Assembly (NCBI GenBank): GCA_963723495.1
Contig: CAVRQR010000010.1
Span: 62,001 to 126,000 of the forward strand
From: Gp6-AA40 sp963723495
Lineage (GTDB): Bacteria > Acidobacteriota > Vicinamibacteria > Vicinamibacterales > UBA2999
Length of the DNA: 64,000 nucleotides
Direction of reading: 5' to 3'
Shown: piece by piece, positions 30,307 through 39,631 of the stretch
Numbering within the stretch: the stretch's first letter is position 1
Layout: every line of letters begins with the position of its first letter
The notes under the pieces: generated by a model
Database searches by the model: none
The model's input: only the letters and a program-made list of their open reading frames with translations
Told to the model about the DNA's origin: nothing
Position numbers and translations under genes: made by a program

Positions 30307-31864
30307 TGGCGGCGGGCTCGAGAAGCACCTTCAAGGCAGCACCGAGTTGATCGAGAAGATCGGTCGCGATCATACCGACCTGCCCGTGACTGGCCTCTGC
30401 CAGGTCGCCGGCCGCTCCGTGAAGGAACACCGCAAGCCGACATGCGGCCTCCGCATCGAGCAATTGAGCAAGCCACGCGGCAATCATTCCGGTCAGCACG
30501 TCGCCAGTGCCTCCGGTTGCCATGCCTGGATTGCCGGTGGGATTCAGATACACGCGGCCCTCTGGAGTCGCGATCACCGTGCGATGACCCTTGAGAATGA
30601 CGTAGGCATGATGGGTCGTCGCGAAATCGGTCGCCACCTGGATGCGATTGGACTGCACCTCCGCAACTGACACGCCGACGAGCCGCGCCATCTCGCCGGG
30701 ATGCGGAGTGATGATGAGCTCGCGTTCCTCACTGCCGGTGAGGCACGCGGGGTCGTCGGCCAACACGGTCAAGGCATCAGCATCGAGAACCAGTGGAACC
30801 GTGGCTTTATCGAGCAGCGCTCGGATGAATTGAGCCACCTCCGGGGTGCGGCCAAGGCCTGGGCCGCAGGCGATGACATCGTGCGCCTGTTCCAGCAGCG
30901 TCTCTACGCCGCTCGCGTCCAGCGTTCCGTGAGAGCCGTCGGGGAGTTCGAGCGTCATGAACACTGGCGACGAGCCTGCCAACATGGGAAGGCAAGACCG
31001 TGGCGTGGCGACTGTGACCAGCCCGGCACCCGAGCGCAACGCTCCCATCGCGGCCAGATGCGCCGCCCCGGTCTTGCCAACCGAGCCAGCGACGATCGTC
31101 AATCGGCCGAAATCCCCCTTGTGCGAATCGGCGGCACGCGGTCCGACACTGCTGCGCAGCTGCTCGGGCGTGAGCAACTCGATGTGCGTCCCCTCGAGGC
31201 CATCGATGACCTCGTAGGGAATGCCGATGTCGGCGATCACCACGTCTCCCGCGTACGCCTCTCCTGGGGGCAGTACGAGCGGCAGCTTTGGCGCGGCGAG
31301 CGTGACGGTCATCGATGCGTCGATACAGTCACCGATGAGATGCGGCGTATCGGCTGACAGGCCACTCGGCAGGTCCACGGACACGATCGGAATCTCCGAC
31401 GCGTTGACGTCGGCGATGACCGTCTCCATCATCCCCGCGGCCGCCGACGTGAGCCCCGTTCCGAATATCGCATCCACGATGAGCGCACACTGCGAGATTT
31501 CGGAGAAGTGCAGCTCCCAGCTCTGCTCATCGGCCACTTCCACGACCGTCACGCCCAGCCTGCCGAGGATGTCGAGGTTCGTACGCGCATCACCGCGTAC
31601 GTCGCCCAACGCTCCGATGACGAACACCGATGTCTCGATCCCGTGCTGGAGCAGCGTCCGCGCGACAACGAAGCCATCGCCGCCGTTGTTGCCTCGGCCA
31701 CACAGAACAGCCACCCGGCCATCGAGTTTCGATTCGTAGGTCGACTCAATCGCCGCAACCACCTGCCGTCCGGCGTTCTCCATGAGGACGAGCGAAGGAA
31801 TCCCGATTTCCTCGATGGTGTAACGATCGGCTTCACGCATCTGCGCCGCGGTTAGAATTCGCAT
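30299..31864 (-). CDS. nnr: Bifunctional NAD(P)H-hydrate epimerase / ADP-dependent dehydratase
   Basis: 521 residues. The N-terminal YjeF_N domain (about 1-215; MREADRYTIEEIGIPSLVLMENAG, GRGNNGGDGFVVAR in outline) epimerises damaged NAD(P)HX. The C-terminal ribokinase-like dehydratase domain (about 235-521; HKGDFGRLTIVAGS, ACGPGLGRTPE, GNPGMATGGTGDVLTG) restores NAD(P)H using ADP. Length and order match E. coli Nnr. It overlaps tsaE downstream. This is a housekeeping metabolite repair gene. Confidence 0.94.
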   Translation of the reverse strand: MRILTAAQMREADRYTIEEIGIPSLVLMENAGRQVVAAIESTYESKLDGRVAVLCGRGNNGGDGFVVARTLLQHGIETSVFVIGALGDVRGDARTNLDILGRLGVTVVEVADEQSWELHFSEISQCALIVDAIFGTGLTSAAAGMMETVIADVNASEIPIVSVDLPSGLSADTPHLIGDCIDASMTVTLAAPKLPLVLPPGEAYAGDVVIADIGIPYEVIDGLEGTHIELLTPEQLRSSVGPRAADSHKGDFGRLTIVAGSVGKTGAAHLAAMGALRSGAGLVTVATPRSCLPMLAGSSPVFMTLELPDGSHGTLDASGVETLLEQAHDVIACGPGLGRTPEVAQFIRALLDKATVPLVLDADALTVLADDPACLTGSEERELIITPHPGEMARLVGVSVAEVQSNRIQVATDFATTHHAYVILKGHRTVIATPEGRVYLNPTGNPGMATGGTGDVLTGMIAAWLAQLLDAEAACRLAVFLHGAAGDLAEASHGQVGMIATDLLDQLGAALKVLLEPAASA

Positions 31865-31894
31865 GGGCAGTCGGCAGTAATCAGTAGGCTACCG

Positions 31895-34800
31895 CTACTG
31901 CGTGCTTCCAGGATCATCGAGTGGAGGGCAGGAACAGAACAGATTTCGATCTCCGTAAGTGTTGTCGATGCGTCCCACCGGGGGCCAGTACTTCCGCTCC
32001 CGCACGAATGGAAGCGGAAAGGCCGCCTGTTCCCGCGTGTACGGATGCCGCCACTCCGTCGCCGTCACCACCGCCGCCGTGTGCGGGGCGTTCTTGAGGA
32101 CGTTGTCCTGCGAATCGACCTTGCCAGTGATGACGTCCTCGATCTCGGCCCTGATCGCGATCATCGCGTCACAGAATCGATCGAGCTCCGCCTTGTCCTC
32201 GCTCTCGGTTGGCTCGACCATCAGCGTACCGGCGACAGGGAACGAGACCGTTGGCGCATGGAAACCAAAGTCGATCAGCCGCTTCGCCACGTCCATTTCT
32301 TCCACACCGCCCCCCTTGAAAGCACGTAGATCGAAGATCAGTTCATGGGCGACGCGACCGTTGGCGCGCGAATACAACACCGGGTAATGGCGCTCGAGCC
32401 GCGCCTTGATGTAGTTCGCGTTCAGGATGGCGTGACGTGTCGCATCGGTCAGTCCGTCGGCACCAAGCATCCGCACATATGCATAGGAGATGAGCAGGAT
32501 GCTTGCACTGCCCCACGGCGCCGCCGACACGGCATGAATGGCATTCTCTCCGCCAACGCTCACCAGTGGATGGCCGGGCAGGAACGGCGCCAGGTGGCGC
32601 GCCACGCCGATCGGGCCCATGCCTGGCCCGCCGCCGCCGTGCGGGATCGCGAACGTCTTGTGGAGATTCAGGTGACAGACGTCAGCCCCAATGGTCGCCG
32701 GGCTCGTCAACCCGACCTGCGCGTTCATGTTCGCGCCGTCCATGTACACCTGCCCACCATGCTCGTGAACGATGTCGCAGATCCGGCGGATGTCGTCCTC
32801 GAACACGCCATGCGTGGACGGGTAGGTGATCATCAGACACGCGAGATGCTCGCGATGCTGCGCGGCCTTCGCCCGCAGGTCTTCGACATCAACGCTCCCG
32901 TCTCCCTGGCTGCGAACGACGACGACACGCATGCCGGCCGTGATAGCGCTGGCCGGGTTGGTGCCATGGGCCGAGGCGGGGATGAGCACCACGTTGCGGC
33001 CGGGTTCGCCGCGATGATGGTGGTACGCGCGAATCACCATGAGCCCGGTGAACTCGCCCTGAGCTCCCGAGTTTGGCTGCAGTGAGACCTCCGCAAACCC
33101 CGTGATCTCGCACAACGCCGCCTCGAGCTCCCGGAACACCTGCGTGTATCCCTCGGCCTGGTCCACCGGCGCAAACGGGTGCAGCTTGCTGAAAGCAGTC
33201 CACGTGACTGGCAGCATCTCCGTCGTCGCGTTCAATTTCATCGTGCACGAGCCGAGCGGGATCATCGAGGTGTCGAGCCCGATGTCCTTGCGCTCCAGGC
33301 TGCGGATGTAGCGCATCATCTCCAGCTCGGAGTGATGGGAGTTGAAGACCGGGTGGGTCAAAAACGGCGTGCTGCGACGAAGCGCCGCCGGCAGCCCGTC
33401 GCCTGATGCTGCCTCCAGCCTCGCCGCCGTCGATTCGCAGTCGATCGTGTGAGCGCGCTTCTCCGTGGCGCCGGCAAAGACATCGACGATGTCGCGGATG
33501 TCAGATGAGCTGACGGTCTCGTTGAGAGCAATCGAGAGCGTCTCTTCGTCGATGCGATGGAAATTCATCGCGGCGGCATGAGCACGCCGCAGCACCGCCT
33601 CGACGCTGCCACGGACTCGCACGCGCAACGTATCGAAGTAGTGCGTGTTGAGTTGCTCGTATCCAAGCGCGACGAGCTCGGCCTCCAGCACCCTGGTCAA
33701 CCGTGTGAACGCGTGAGGCGATCGCCTTGATCCCGCGCGGCCCGTGAAACACGGCATACATGGCCGCCATATTCGCCAGCAGCGCCTGCGCCGTGCAGAT
33801 GTTCGAGGTGGCCTTCTCGCGGCGGATGTGTTGCTCGCGCGTCGCCAGCGCCATCCGGTAGGCGCGCTGACCATGAGTATCGACGGACACGCCGATCAGA
33901 CGCCCGGGCAACTGTCGAACGAAGGCGTTGCGCGTCGCGAAGAACGCCGCGTGCGGTCCACCGTATCCGAGCGGCACGCCAAATCTCTGGGCGCTTCCGT
34001 AGACGACATCTGCGCCCATCTCGCCAGGGGGGACGAGCAGTCGCGAGCGACAGCAGGTCCGCGCCCACCGACACGAGCGCGCCCGCCGCCTGCGCTCGGT
34101 CGATTAGCGCCCTCAGGTCGTGCACCGCCCCGCCGACGTCCGGGTACTGCACGATGGCACCAAAGACTGGCCCCTCGAAGGTCATCTGCTCGAGCGGCAT
34201 GATGCGGAGATCGATGCCGAGTGGTTCCGCTCTCGAGCGCAGAACGTCGATGGTCTGCGGGAAGCAGCCGTCGCTCACGAGACAGACGGAGTGCGCGGGA
34301 TCGCTCCGATTGCCCGGACGAGCGCGATGCATCAGCGCCATGGCCTCGCCCGCAGCGGTCGCCTCGTCGAGCAGAGAGGCGCTCGCCACCTCCATCCTCG
34401 TCAGATCCATCACCATGGTCTGAAAATTCAGAAGCGACTCCAGCCGGCCCTGCGAGATTTCGGCCTGGTACGGCGTGTACGGCGTATACCAGCCCGGGTT
34501 CTCCAGCACCATTCGCAGAATCACGCTTGGCGTGAAGGTGTCGTAGTAGCCCAAGCCGATGTAGGACCTGAAGACCTGGTTTCGATGCGCCAGGTGTCCG
34601 AGGCGGTTGAGGTACTGCTGTTCGCTCTCGGCGGGCGGCAGCGAGAGCGGAGCCTTGAGCCTGATAGAGGCCGGGATCGCCTCGTCCATCAGCGCGTCGA
34701 GCGTTGGTGCGCCGACCGCCTGGAGCATCTCGTCGCGCTCGTCCGGCGACGGCCCGACGTGGCGGCGAGCAAACCTGTCGCTGACGTCGAGTGAGCTCAT
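31895..34800 (-). CDS. gcvP: Glycine dehydrogenase (decarboxylating), single-chain P protein, two frame breaks
   Basis: Begins MSSLDVSDRFARRHVGPSPDERDEML in outline, like E. coli GcvP. The first frame break is at about 34041 (one extra base; LLSLALLVPPGEMGADVVYG resumes). The second is at about 33701 (one extra base in CC; SRVHTLTRVLEAELVALGY resumes). The C-terminal half holds the PLP lysine in NLHKTFAIPHGGGGPG. The repaired protein is about 968 residues, the length of the fused P protein, not the split GcvPA/GcvPB form. It decarboxylates glycine and passes the aminomethyl group to the lipoyl arm of GcvH. It overlaps the gcvH stop by TAATG. Confidence 0.93.
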
Positions 34801-35177
34801 TACGCGCGGGTCAACGCTTCGTATTGCGCGCTGTCCAGCAGGGATCCTGTCGGCTGCGGATCCGACAGACGGATCTTCACCATCCAGGTCTCGTGCGGCT
34901 TGGCGTTCAACGTCTCGGGATGATCTTTGAGGGCCGGGTTCACCTCGACGACTTCACCGCTCATCGGCGCAAACAGCTCTGAGACCGCCTTGACGGACTC
35001 GATGGATCCGAACGACTCGCCCGCCTGGACCTTGCGTCCCGGGTCGGGTAGTTCGACAAAGACGACATCGCCGAGTTGATCCTGCGCGAACTGGGTGATG
35101 CCGATCTCGGCGATCTCTCCGCCGAGCCGAATCCACTCGTGGTCCTTGGTGTACTTCAGGTCTGCCGGATACGACAT
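34800..35177 (-). CDS. gcvH: Glycine cleavage system H protein
   Basis: 125 residues. The lipoylated lysine is Lys63 in ESVKAVSE. TKDHEWI at the start, GITQFAQDQLGDVVFVELP and GEVVEVNPAL are all typical. It shuttles the aminomethyl and reducing equivalents between P, T and L proteins. It starts 13 bp after gcvT and overlaps gcvP by two bases. Confidence 0.96.
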   Translation of the reverse strand: MSYPADLKYTKDHEWIRLGGEIAEIGITQFAQDQLGDVVFVELPDPGRKVQAGESFGSIESVKAVSELFAPMSGEVVEVNPALKDHPETLNAKPHETWMVKIRLSDPQPTGSLLDSAQYEALTRA

Positions 35178-35190
35178 GCGAGTGTCCTCG

Positions 35191-36318
35191 TTAAATGACT
35201 CCCGACCCTATTACACGTTTGTAAAACGGCAGCGACACCACGCGGGCCTTCGTGGCGCGGCCGCGGATGTCGATGTCGATCTGGCTGCCGGGTGTCGAGA
35301 ACGAAACCAGGACGTACGCCATCCCAACCGCCTTCTTCAGAAATGGTGTCTGCGTCCCGCTCGTGACCTTGCCAATGGGGTCACCGTCACTCGTCACGGT
35401 GTACCCCTGTCGTGCGATACCACGATCGAGCATCTCGAAACCAATCAGCGTGCGCGCAACGCCCTTCGCCTTCTGCTCGAGCAGGCGCTCGCGTCCGATG
35501 AAAGCCGGCTTCTTCCAGCCGATCGTCCAATCCAGCCCCGCTTCAAGCGGGGTCGTGAACTCATCGATGTCGTTTCCGTACAGCCGCATCGCGGCCTCGA
35601 GTCGAAGTGTGTCGCGCGCGCCCAGCCCGCATGGGATCACGTCGGCGCTTCTGCCCGACTCGATGAGCGCCTGCCACACGCGGTCCGCCATATTGGGAGG
35701 AACGAAGATCTCGTAGCCATCCTCCCCTGTGTAGCCGGTCCGCGAAATGGTGACCCGCGCCGCGGCAACTTCGCCGTACGCAAACCAGTAGTAGCGAATC
35801 TCTCCCAGGTCGATAGCGGTCAACGGCTGCAGGACAGAACGAGCGGCCGGCCCCTGAATCGCGATCAGGGCGTAGCGGCTGCTGGAATCGACAACGGCCG
35901 CATCACCGGCGGCCTTGACCTGCTCGCTGATCCACGCGAAGTCTTTCGCGGTGTTGGCGGCGTTGACGACGAGCATGAAGTGACTCGAGGCCATTCGATA
36001 GACGAGCATGTCGTCGACAAACGTGCCGTCCGGCGTCAGCAGCCCCGCGTACTGAGCCTGCCCAATGTTCAACTTGCTCGCGTCGTTGCTGGAGATCAAC
36101 TGCACCGCTTCGAGGGCTCCCTTGCCGGCGATTTCGATCTCACCCATATGGCTGACATCGAACAGACCCGCGCGGGTGCGCACCGCCAGATGCTCATTGG
36201 TAATGCCGGAGTATTCAATCGGCATCTCCCAACCGGCATACGGCACCATGCGGGCGCCCGATGCGCGATGACGTGCATGTAGTGGGGTTGTCCGGAGGGT
36301 GGCGGCCGTGTCGGTCAT
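35191..36318 (-). CDS. gcvT: Glycine cleavage system aminomethyltransferase T protein
   Basis: About 375 residues starting at ATG 36318 (MTDTAATLRTTPLHARHRASGARMVPYAGWEMPIEY in outline; an upstream in-frame ATG at 36345 lies in the -10 region and is rejected). RAGLFDVSHMGEIEI, TISRTGYTGEDGYEIFVP and CGLGARDTLRLEAAMRLYG match GcvT. It transfers the one-carbon unit to tetrahydrofolate. First gene of gcvT-gcvH-gcvP. The L protein gene is not in this window. Confidence 0.94.
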   Translation of the reverse strand: MTDTAATLRTTPLHARHRASGARMVPYAGWEMPIEYSGITNEHLAVRTRAGLFDVSHMGEIEIAGKGALEAVQLISSNDASKLNIGQAQYAGLLTPDGTFVDDMLVYRMASSHFMLVVNAANTAKDFAWISEQVKAAGDAAVVDSSSRYALIAIQGPAARSVLQPLTAIDLGEIRYYWFAYGEVAAARVTISRTGYTGEDGYEIFVPPNMADRVWQALIESGRSADVIPCGLGARDTLRLEAAMRLYGNDIDEFTTPLEAGLDWTIGWKKPAFIGRERLLEQKAKGVARTLIGFEMLDRGIARQGYTVTSDGDPIGKVTSGTQTPFLKKAVGMAYVLVSFSTPGSQIDIDIRGRATKARVVSLPFYKRVIGSGVI

Positions 36319-36346
36319 GAAAAACGAAGCGGGACGGGAAAGCAAG

Positions 36347-36376
36347 ACTGTACTAGGCGCAGAACGAGAGGGTCAA
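36347..36376 (-). promoter_or_regulatory. Probable sigma-70 promoter of the gcvTHP operon
   Basis: On the minus strand TTGACC (36376-36371) and TACAGT (36352-36347) are separated by 18 bases. Predicted transcription would begin about 20-25 bases before the gcvT ATG at 36318. The leader is therefore too short to hold a glycine riboswitch. Confidence 0.55.
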
Positions 36377-36389
36377 GACGGAGGCGGAC

Positions 36390-37079
36390 TCAGGGCGTCG
36401 TTCGCAGCGACATCGCTCCGCCGCGCAGGCGGTCGAACACACTGGCCAGATGCTCGGCGGTCACCGACCCGACAGAGACGATTTCGTGGGCTCGCAGAAC
36501 GGTCGCATGGTGGGGCTGGAGGAATACGTAAACGTCACACAGCCCTGCCAGGTCGTGAAGCCGATGGGAAGACAGAACCACGGCCGCCCCACGATCCCGC
36601 TTGGTCTCGAGCATCGTCGAGAGCCACCGCCCTGCGTCCGGGTCAAGCCCTTCCCACGGCTCATCCAGCACGATCAGACCCAGCGGATGTCGACCAAGCA
36701 CGGTGCGCAGGCCCAGGAGCTGCCTCGTCCCACGCGAGAGAGTTCGAAGCCGCCGTGTCTCTCGCGTCACATCGTCGCCCGCGCCAAGACTTCCCCACTG
36801 CGCGGCGCGAACGCTCCCGGGCAGGGTGGCTTCGCCGGCAAAGTATCCGACCCCCGTTCGGGCAAGCGCATCGCGAGGCGTCAGTCCATTGATCCGAATC
36901 TCCCCCGAACGCGGCGTGAGGCATCCAGTGATCGCTCGCAGCAATGTGGTCTTTCCCGAGCCGTTGGGGCCAACGACACCTGCGGCCTGTCCCGACGCGA
37001 GATCGAACGACACGTCCTGAAACACAAGCCGCCGGCCGTATTGCATTGCGAGGCCGCGGATCGATACCGCCAGCGTCAC
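36390..37079 (-). CDS. ABC transporter ATP-binding protein
   Basis: 229 residues from GTG 37079, whose GTGA overlaps the permease stop. Walker A GPNGSGKTT, signature LSRGTRQLLGL (a degenerate LSGGQ), Walker B LIVLDEP and the switch His in SSHRLHD are visible. The short length and a single cognate permease resemble CcmA/heme-type or gliding-type ABC exporters. The substrate is unknown. Confidence 0.85.
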   Translation of the reverse strand: MTLAVSIRGLAMQYGRRLVFQDVSFDLASGQAAGVVGPNGSGKTTLLRAITGCLTPRSGEIRINGLTPRDALARTGVGYFAGEATLPGSVRAAQWGSLGAGDDVTRETRRLRTLSRGTRQLLGLRTVLGRHPLGLIVLDEPWEGLDPDAGRWLSTMLETKRDRGAAVVLSSHRLHDLAGLCDVYVFLQPHHATVLRAHEIVSVGSVTAEHLASVFDRLRGGAMSLRTTP

Positions 37080-37783
37080 TGCGCGGCCTCGAGTGGGACG
37101 TCCCGCTGCGCGACCCACCGGCATGCCGCAATCAGCGCGGCAACGGCAAGCGCGAGTGCCGGCGTGACCGCCATCATCTCGGCTCTATCGAGGTGTCGCC
37201 CTACGGCACCGGGCGGGTAGATGAGAAACGACCAGGCTGGCCATGCCAGTTCTTCGATGCGCGTCGACAGAACCGTCCAGCGCGCAAAGACCTCGCTCGA
37301 CAGTGTCGTCGCAGTGGTCACCGCGACAAGCATCCAGCCGATCCCTCCGGAGAAGCGCGGCAGAGCAACGGTGATGGCCCACGGCAGCGTGGAGACCAGG
37401 AATATCGCGGCACACGTCCCTGACGCCGACAGGTGGTTGCTCGCTCCGGCACTCACGACCAGCTCGAAGATCGCAAGACAGACCCAACTGGTCAGGCCCG
37501 GGACAATCGAGGACACCCAGTGCACCAATGCGATCGATATGCGGCTGCTTCCTCTCGTCAACAACAGATCGTAGTGACCGCGTCGGGCCGGAAGCGCGAA
37601 GCCCGACGACGCTGCAAACGATTGAAGAAAGAGCACCGGCACCAGAGCGTTCGACGATTGACCTGGGTCGGCTCCGATAACGATGGCCGATACGAGCGTC
37701 AACACGACGAACGTGCCGGTCATCATCGATGAGACTGGAGAGACGACGCGGAAAAACCGGGTGAGATACCAGACGTCGCGCAT
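37076..37783 (-). CDS. ABC transporter permease, ABC-2-like
   Basis: 235 residues with about six hydrophobic segments, including MMTGTFVVLTLVSAIVIG, IVPGLTSWVCLAIFELVVSAG and VTPALALAVAALIAACRWV. The arrangement with the downstream ATPase (GTGA overlap) supports an exporter pair. RGHYDLLLTRG between helices 2 and 3 is a typical cytoplasmic loop of such permeases. No substrate can be named. Confidence 0.7.
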   Translation of the reverse strand: MRDVWYLTRFFRVVSPVSSMMTGTFVVLTLVSAIVIGADPGQSSNALVPVLFLQSFAASSGFALPARRGHYDLLLTRGSSRISIALVHWVSSIVPGLTSWVCLAIFELVVSAGASNHLSASGTCAAIFLVSTLPWAITVALPRFSGGIGWMLVAVTTATTLSSEVFARWTVLSTRIEELAWPAWSFLIYPPGAVGRHLDRAEMMAVTPALALAVAALIAACRWVAQRDVPLEAAQ

Positions 37784-37793
37784 GGCACCCTCG

Positions 37794-39269
37794 CTACGAT
37801 TCGGCGCGTGGCGTGCTCATCGCCCTGACCCAGCGCGGGAGGCGCTTGCCCTGGCCGCGACCCGGACGGCCAGCGACACGAAGATACGCCTCGAGCGTGT
37901 GATAGCTGATGTTGAGCTTCCGGCACGCTCGACGCTTGTTGCGTCCGCACTTCTCGTACATCAGGCGCGCATAGTGGCAGGCCCACGCCCGCATCGTCTC
38001 GTCGCGGGCGATCGATGGAGCCAGCACCTCCGCGAACTCCCCGCGGATCCGAGCAGGCAGGTCGTCCAGCTCGATGCGATCCGATTCCATCAGCGCAAGG
38101 GCACGCTCTACGAGCCGTTCCAGTTCGCGAACGTTGCCCGGCCACGGATACATGCGAAGCGCCTGCTCGGCCTCGGTCGACAGCGTCAAGTCACGCGCAT
38201 TGCGGTGTCGACTCAGAAAGTACCGCACAAGCTCCGGCACATCCTCGCAGCGGCTGCGCAGCGGCGGCACGTGAATCTCGACACCGCTCAGACGGTAATA
38301 CAGATCGGCGCGGAACAGTCCTCTCGCGACGAGATCGGACAGCGGCCGGTTCGTTGCTGCGACGATGCGCGTGTCGATTCGACGAGTCGCGTGGCCGCCA
38401 ACGCGTTCGATGGCAAGGTCCTGGAGCACGCGAAGGAACTTTGCCTGGGCCGACAACGACAAGTCGGATACTTCATCGAGGAAGAGCGTCCCGCCGTCGG
38501 CGTGCTCGAACTTCCCTCGACGCCCTCGTACTCCCGTCGCGGTCCGTTCTTCGATGCCGAATAGCTCCGCCTCGAGCAGCGTCTCGACGACGGCGGCGCA
38601 GTTGACGGCGACGAACGGGCCTCGCCTGCGCCGGCCCAGATCGTGGAGCTGTCGCGCGACGAGCTCCTTGCCGGTGCCGCTCTCGCCTTCGATGAGGATG
38701 GTGAAGTCCGTTGCTGCAACGCGCTCAATCTGCGCGCGCAGCGCCTTCATCACCTCAGTCGAGCCAATCAGCGGTGCGGAACCCAGGATTGAAGCAGCCG
38801 CGACGGTTCGTCCGCGGCCGATCTCCAGCACCAGTCCTCCGACATGCGCCAATGCCACCAGCATCGAGTAGTCGGGCTCTTCGAGCGGCCGGTCCGGCGG
38901 GTACGACGCTTCGAGCACGGCTTGCACGCGAGGATCTGCTGTGGGCACGCCGAGGACGACCGAGTCAGCCGTCCGAGTCGGTGTGACCAGACGTGCCTGA
39001 TAACGTGCCCGCACTTCGCGCAGACGAACGGCCCGCAGAGCGAGCGTCTGGCGCACCTGCTCCTCGAACGTCGCACCGAGGTCGTCGCGAGGAACGTTGC
39101 TGGCAAGAGCCGTCCCAAGCGCTTCGAGCACCTGTCGCAGAGGCGCAACGTTGTCGTCAGCGCGTCTCATCGCGCCACCACTATCACCTGGCATCACCGC
39201 ACGCGTCTCGCTCACAGGGACCTCCGCCAACGGCCAACCAAATGCAGTGCCATCGTCTGCGGGTTCCAT
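37794..39269 (-). CDS. NtrC-like AAA+ transcriptional regulator lacking a canonical GAFTGA motif
   Basis: About 491 residues from ATG 39269 (an ATG at 39194 is an alternative). The N-terminus (about 1-185) is an uncharacterised, partly GAF-like sensor region. The AAA+ domain has Walker A GESGTGKE, FVAVNCAA, GGTLFLDEVSDLS and ATNRPLSDLV. The loop that should read GAFTGA is EERTATGVRGRRGKFE, so contact with sigma-54 is doubtful. A Fis-like helix-turn-helix ends the protein (GRNKRRACRKLNISYHTLEAYL). It lies just upstream of the ABC pair on the same strand, 10 bp from the permease gene, and may control it (inference). Confidence 0.8.
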   Translation of the reverse strand: MEPADDGTAFGWPLAEVPVSETRAVMPGDSGGAMRRADDNVAPLRQVLEALGTALASNVPRDDLGATFEEQVRQTLALRAVRLREVRARYQARLVTPTRTADSVVLGVPTADPRVQAVLEASYPPDRPLEEPDYSMLVALAHVGGLVLEIGRGRTVAAASILGSAPLIGSTEVMKALRAQIERVAATDFTILIEGESGTGKELVARQLHDLGRRRRGPFVAVNCAAVVETLLEAELFGIEERTATGVRGRRGKFEHADGGTLFLDEVSDLSLSAQAKFLRVLQDLAIERVGGHATRRIDTRIVAATNRPLSDLVARGLFRADLYYRLSGVEIHVPPLRSRCEDVPELVRYFLSRHRNARDLTLSTEAEQALRMYPWPGNVRELERLVERALALMESDRIELDDLPARIRGEFAEVLAPSIARDETMRAWACHYARLMYEKCGRNKRRACRKLNISYHTLEAYLRVAGRPGRGQGKRLPRWVRAMSTPRAES

Positions 39270-39441
39270 GAAGGCTTCTGTGCGCGAGGCTTTCTGCGAG
39301 ATCGCATTCGATGCGTGCTCGGCGTGGGTAGGTGGTGCCCCGCGCGCGTGAGTACGGCTGCAGGACCCAGAGAACTGGATACCCTCCAGTTCACCGCTCG
39401 CCGTAAACGTCGTCCGGCGCCGGGCGGTAGAATGCCGACGG

Positions 39442-39600
39442 ATGACTGCACAGGACTTCGTCAAGCTGGCACTCCAGCTTGCCACCCTGCTCGCCTTCGC
39501 ACTGGCGTTCAGCGAGATCATGGCCGGGCCGATGATGAGCCGACTGCTGTGGCGCCGGACGCCTCTGTCACGAGCCGCGACCGTAATCCAGGGCAGCTGA
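39442..39600 (+). CDS. Possible small hydrophobic ORF, perhaps the 5' remnant of a cation antiporter gene
   Basis: A 52-residue reading frame (MTAQDFVKLALQLATLLAFALAF at its start in outline) whose first helix resembles the N-terminus of KefB/CPA2-type cation:proton antiporters. The remainder does not continue in that family. It ends 31 bases before the dicarboxylate symporter gene. It may be a leftover of a deleted gene or not translated at all. Confidence 0.3.
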   Translation: MTAQDFVKLALQLATLLAFALAFSEIMAGPMMSRLLWRRTPLSRAATVIQGS

Positions 39601-39631
39601 CCCCTCGCGTGCGTTATCCTTGCGACCACGA

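Noticed and set aside
31865..31894. Short repeat-like sequence (CAGTCGGCAGTAATCAG) between nnr and gcvP
   Set aside because: Only one copy was seen in this window and it is too short to support a repeat call.
31895..34800. Split GcvPA/GcvPB glycine dehydrogenase
   Set aside because: The pieces join through two single-base frame breaks into one 968-residue chain with the E. coli-type N-terminus. No separate start or ribosome-binding site is seen for a second subunit.
36319..36389. Glycine riboswitch upstream of gcvT
   Set aside because: The probable promoter leaves only a 20-25 base leader and no tandem aptamer pattern is present.
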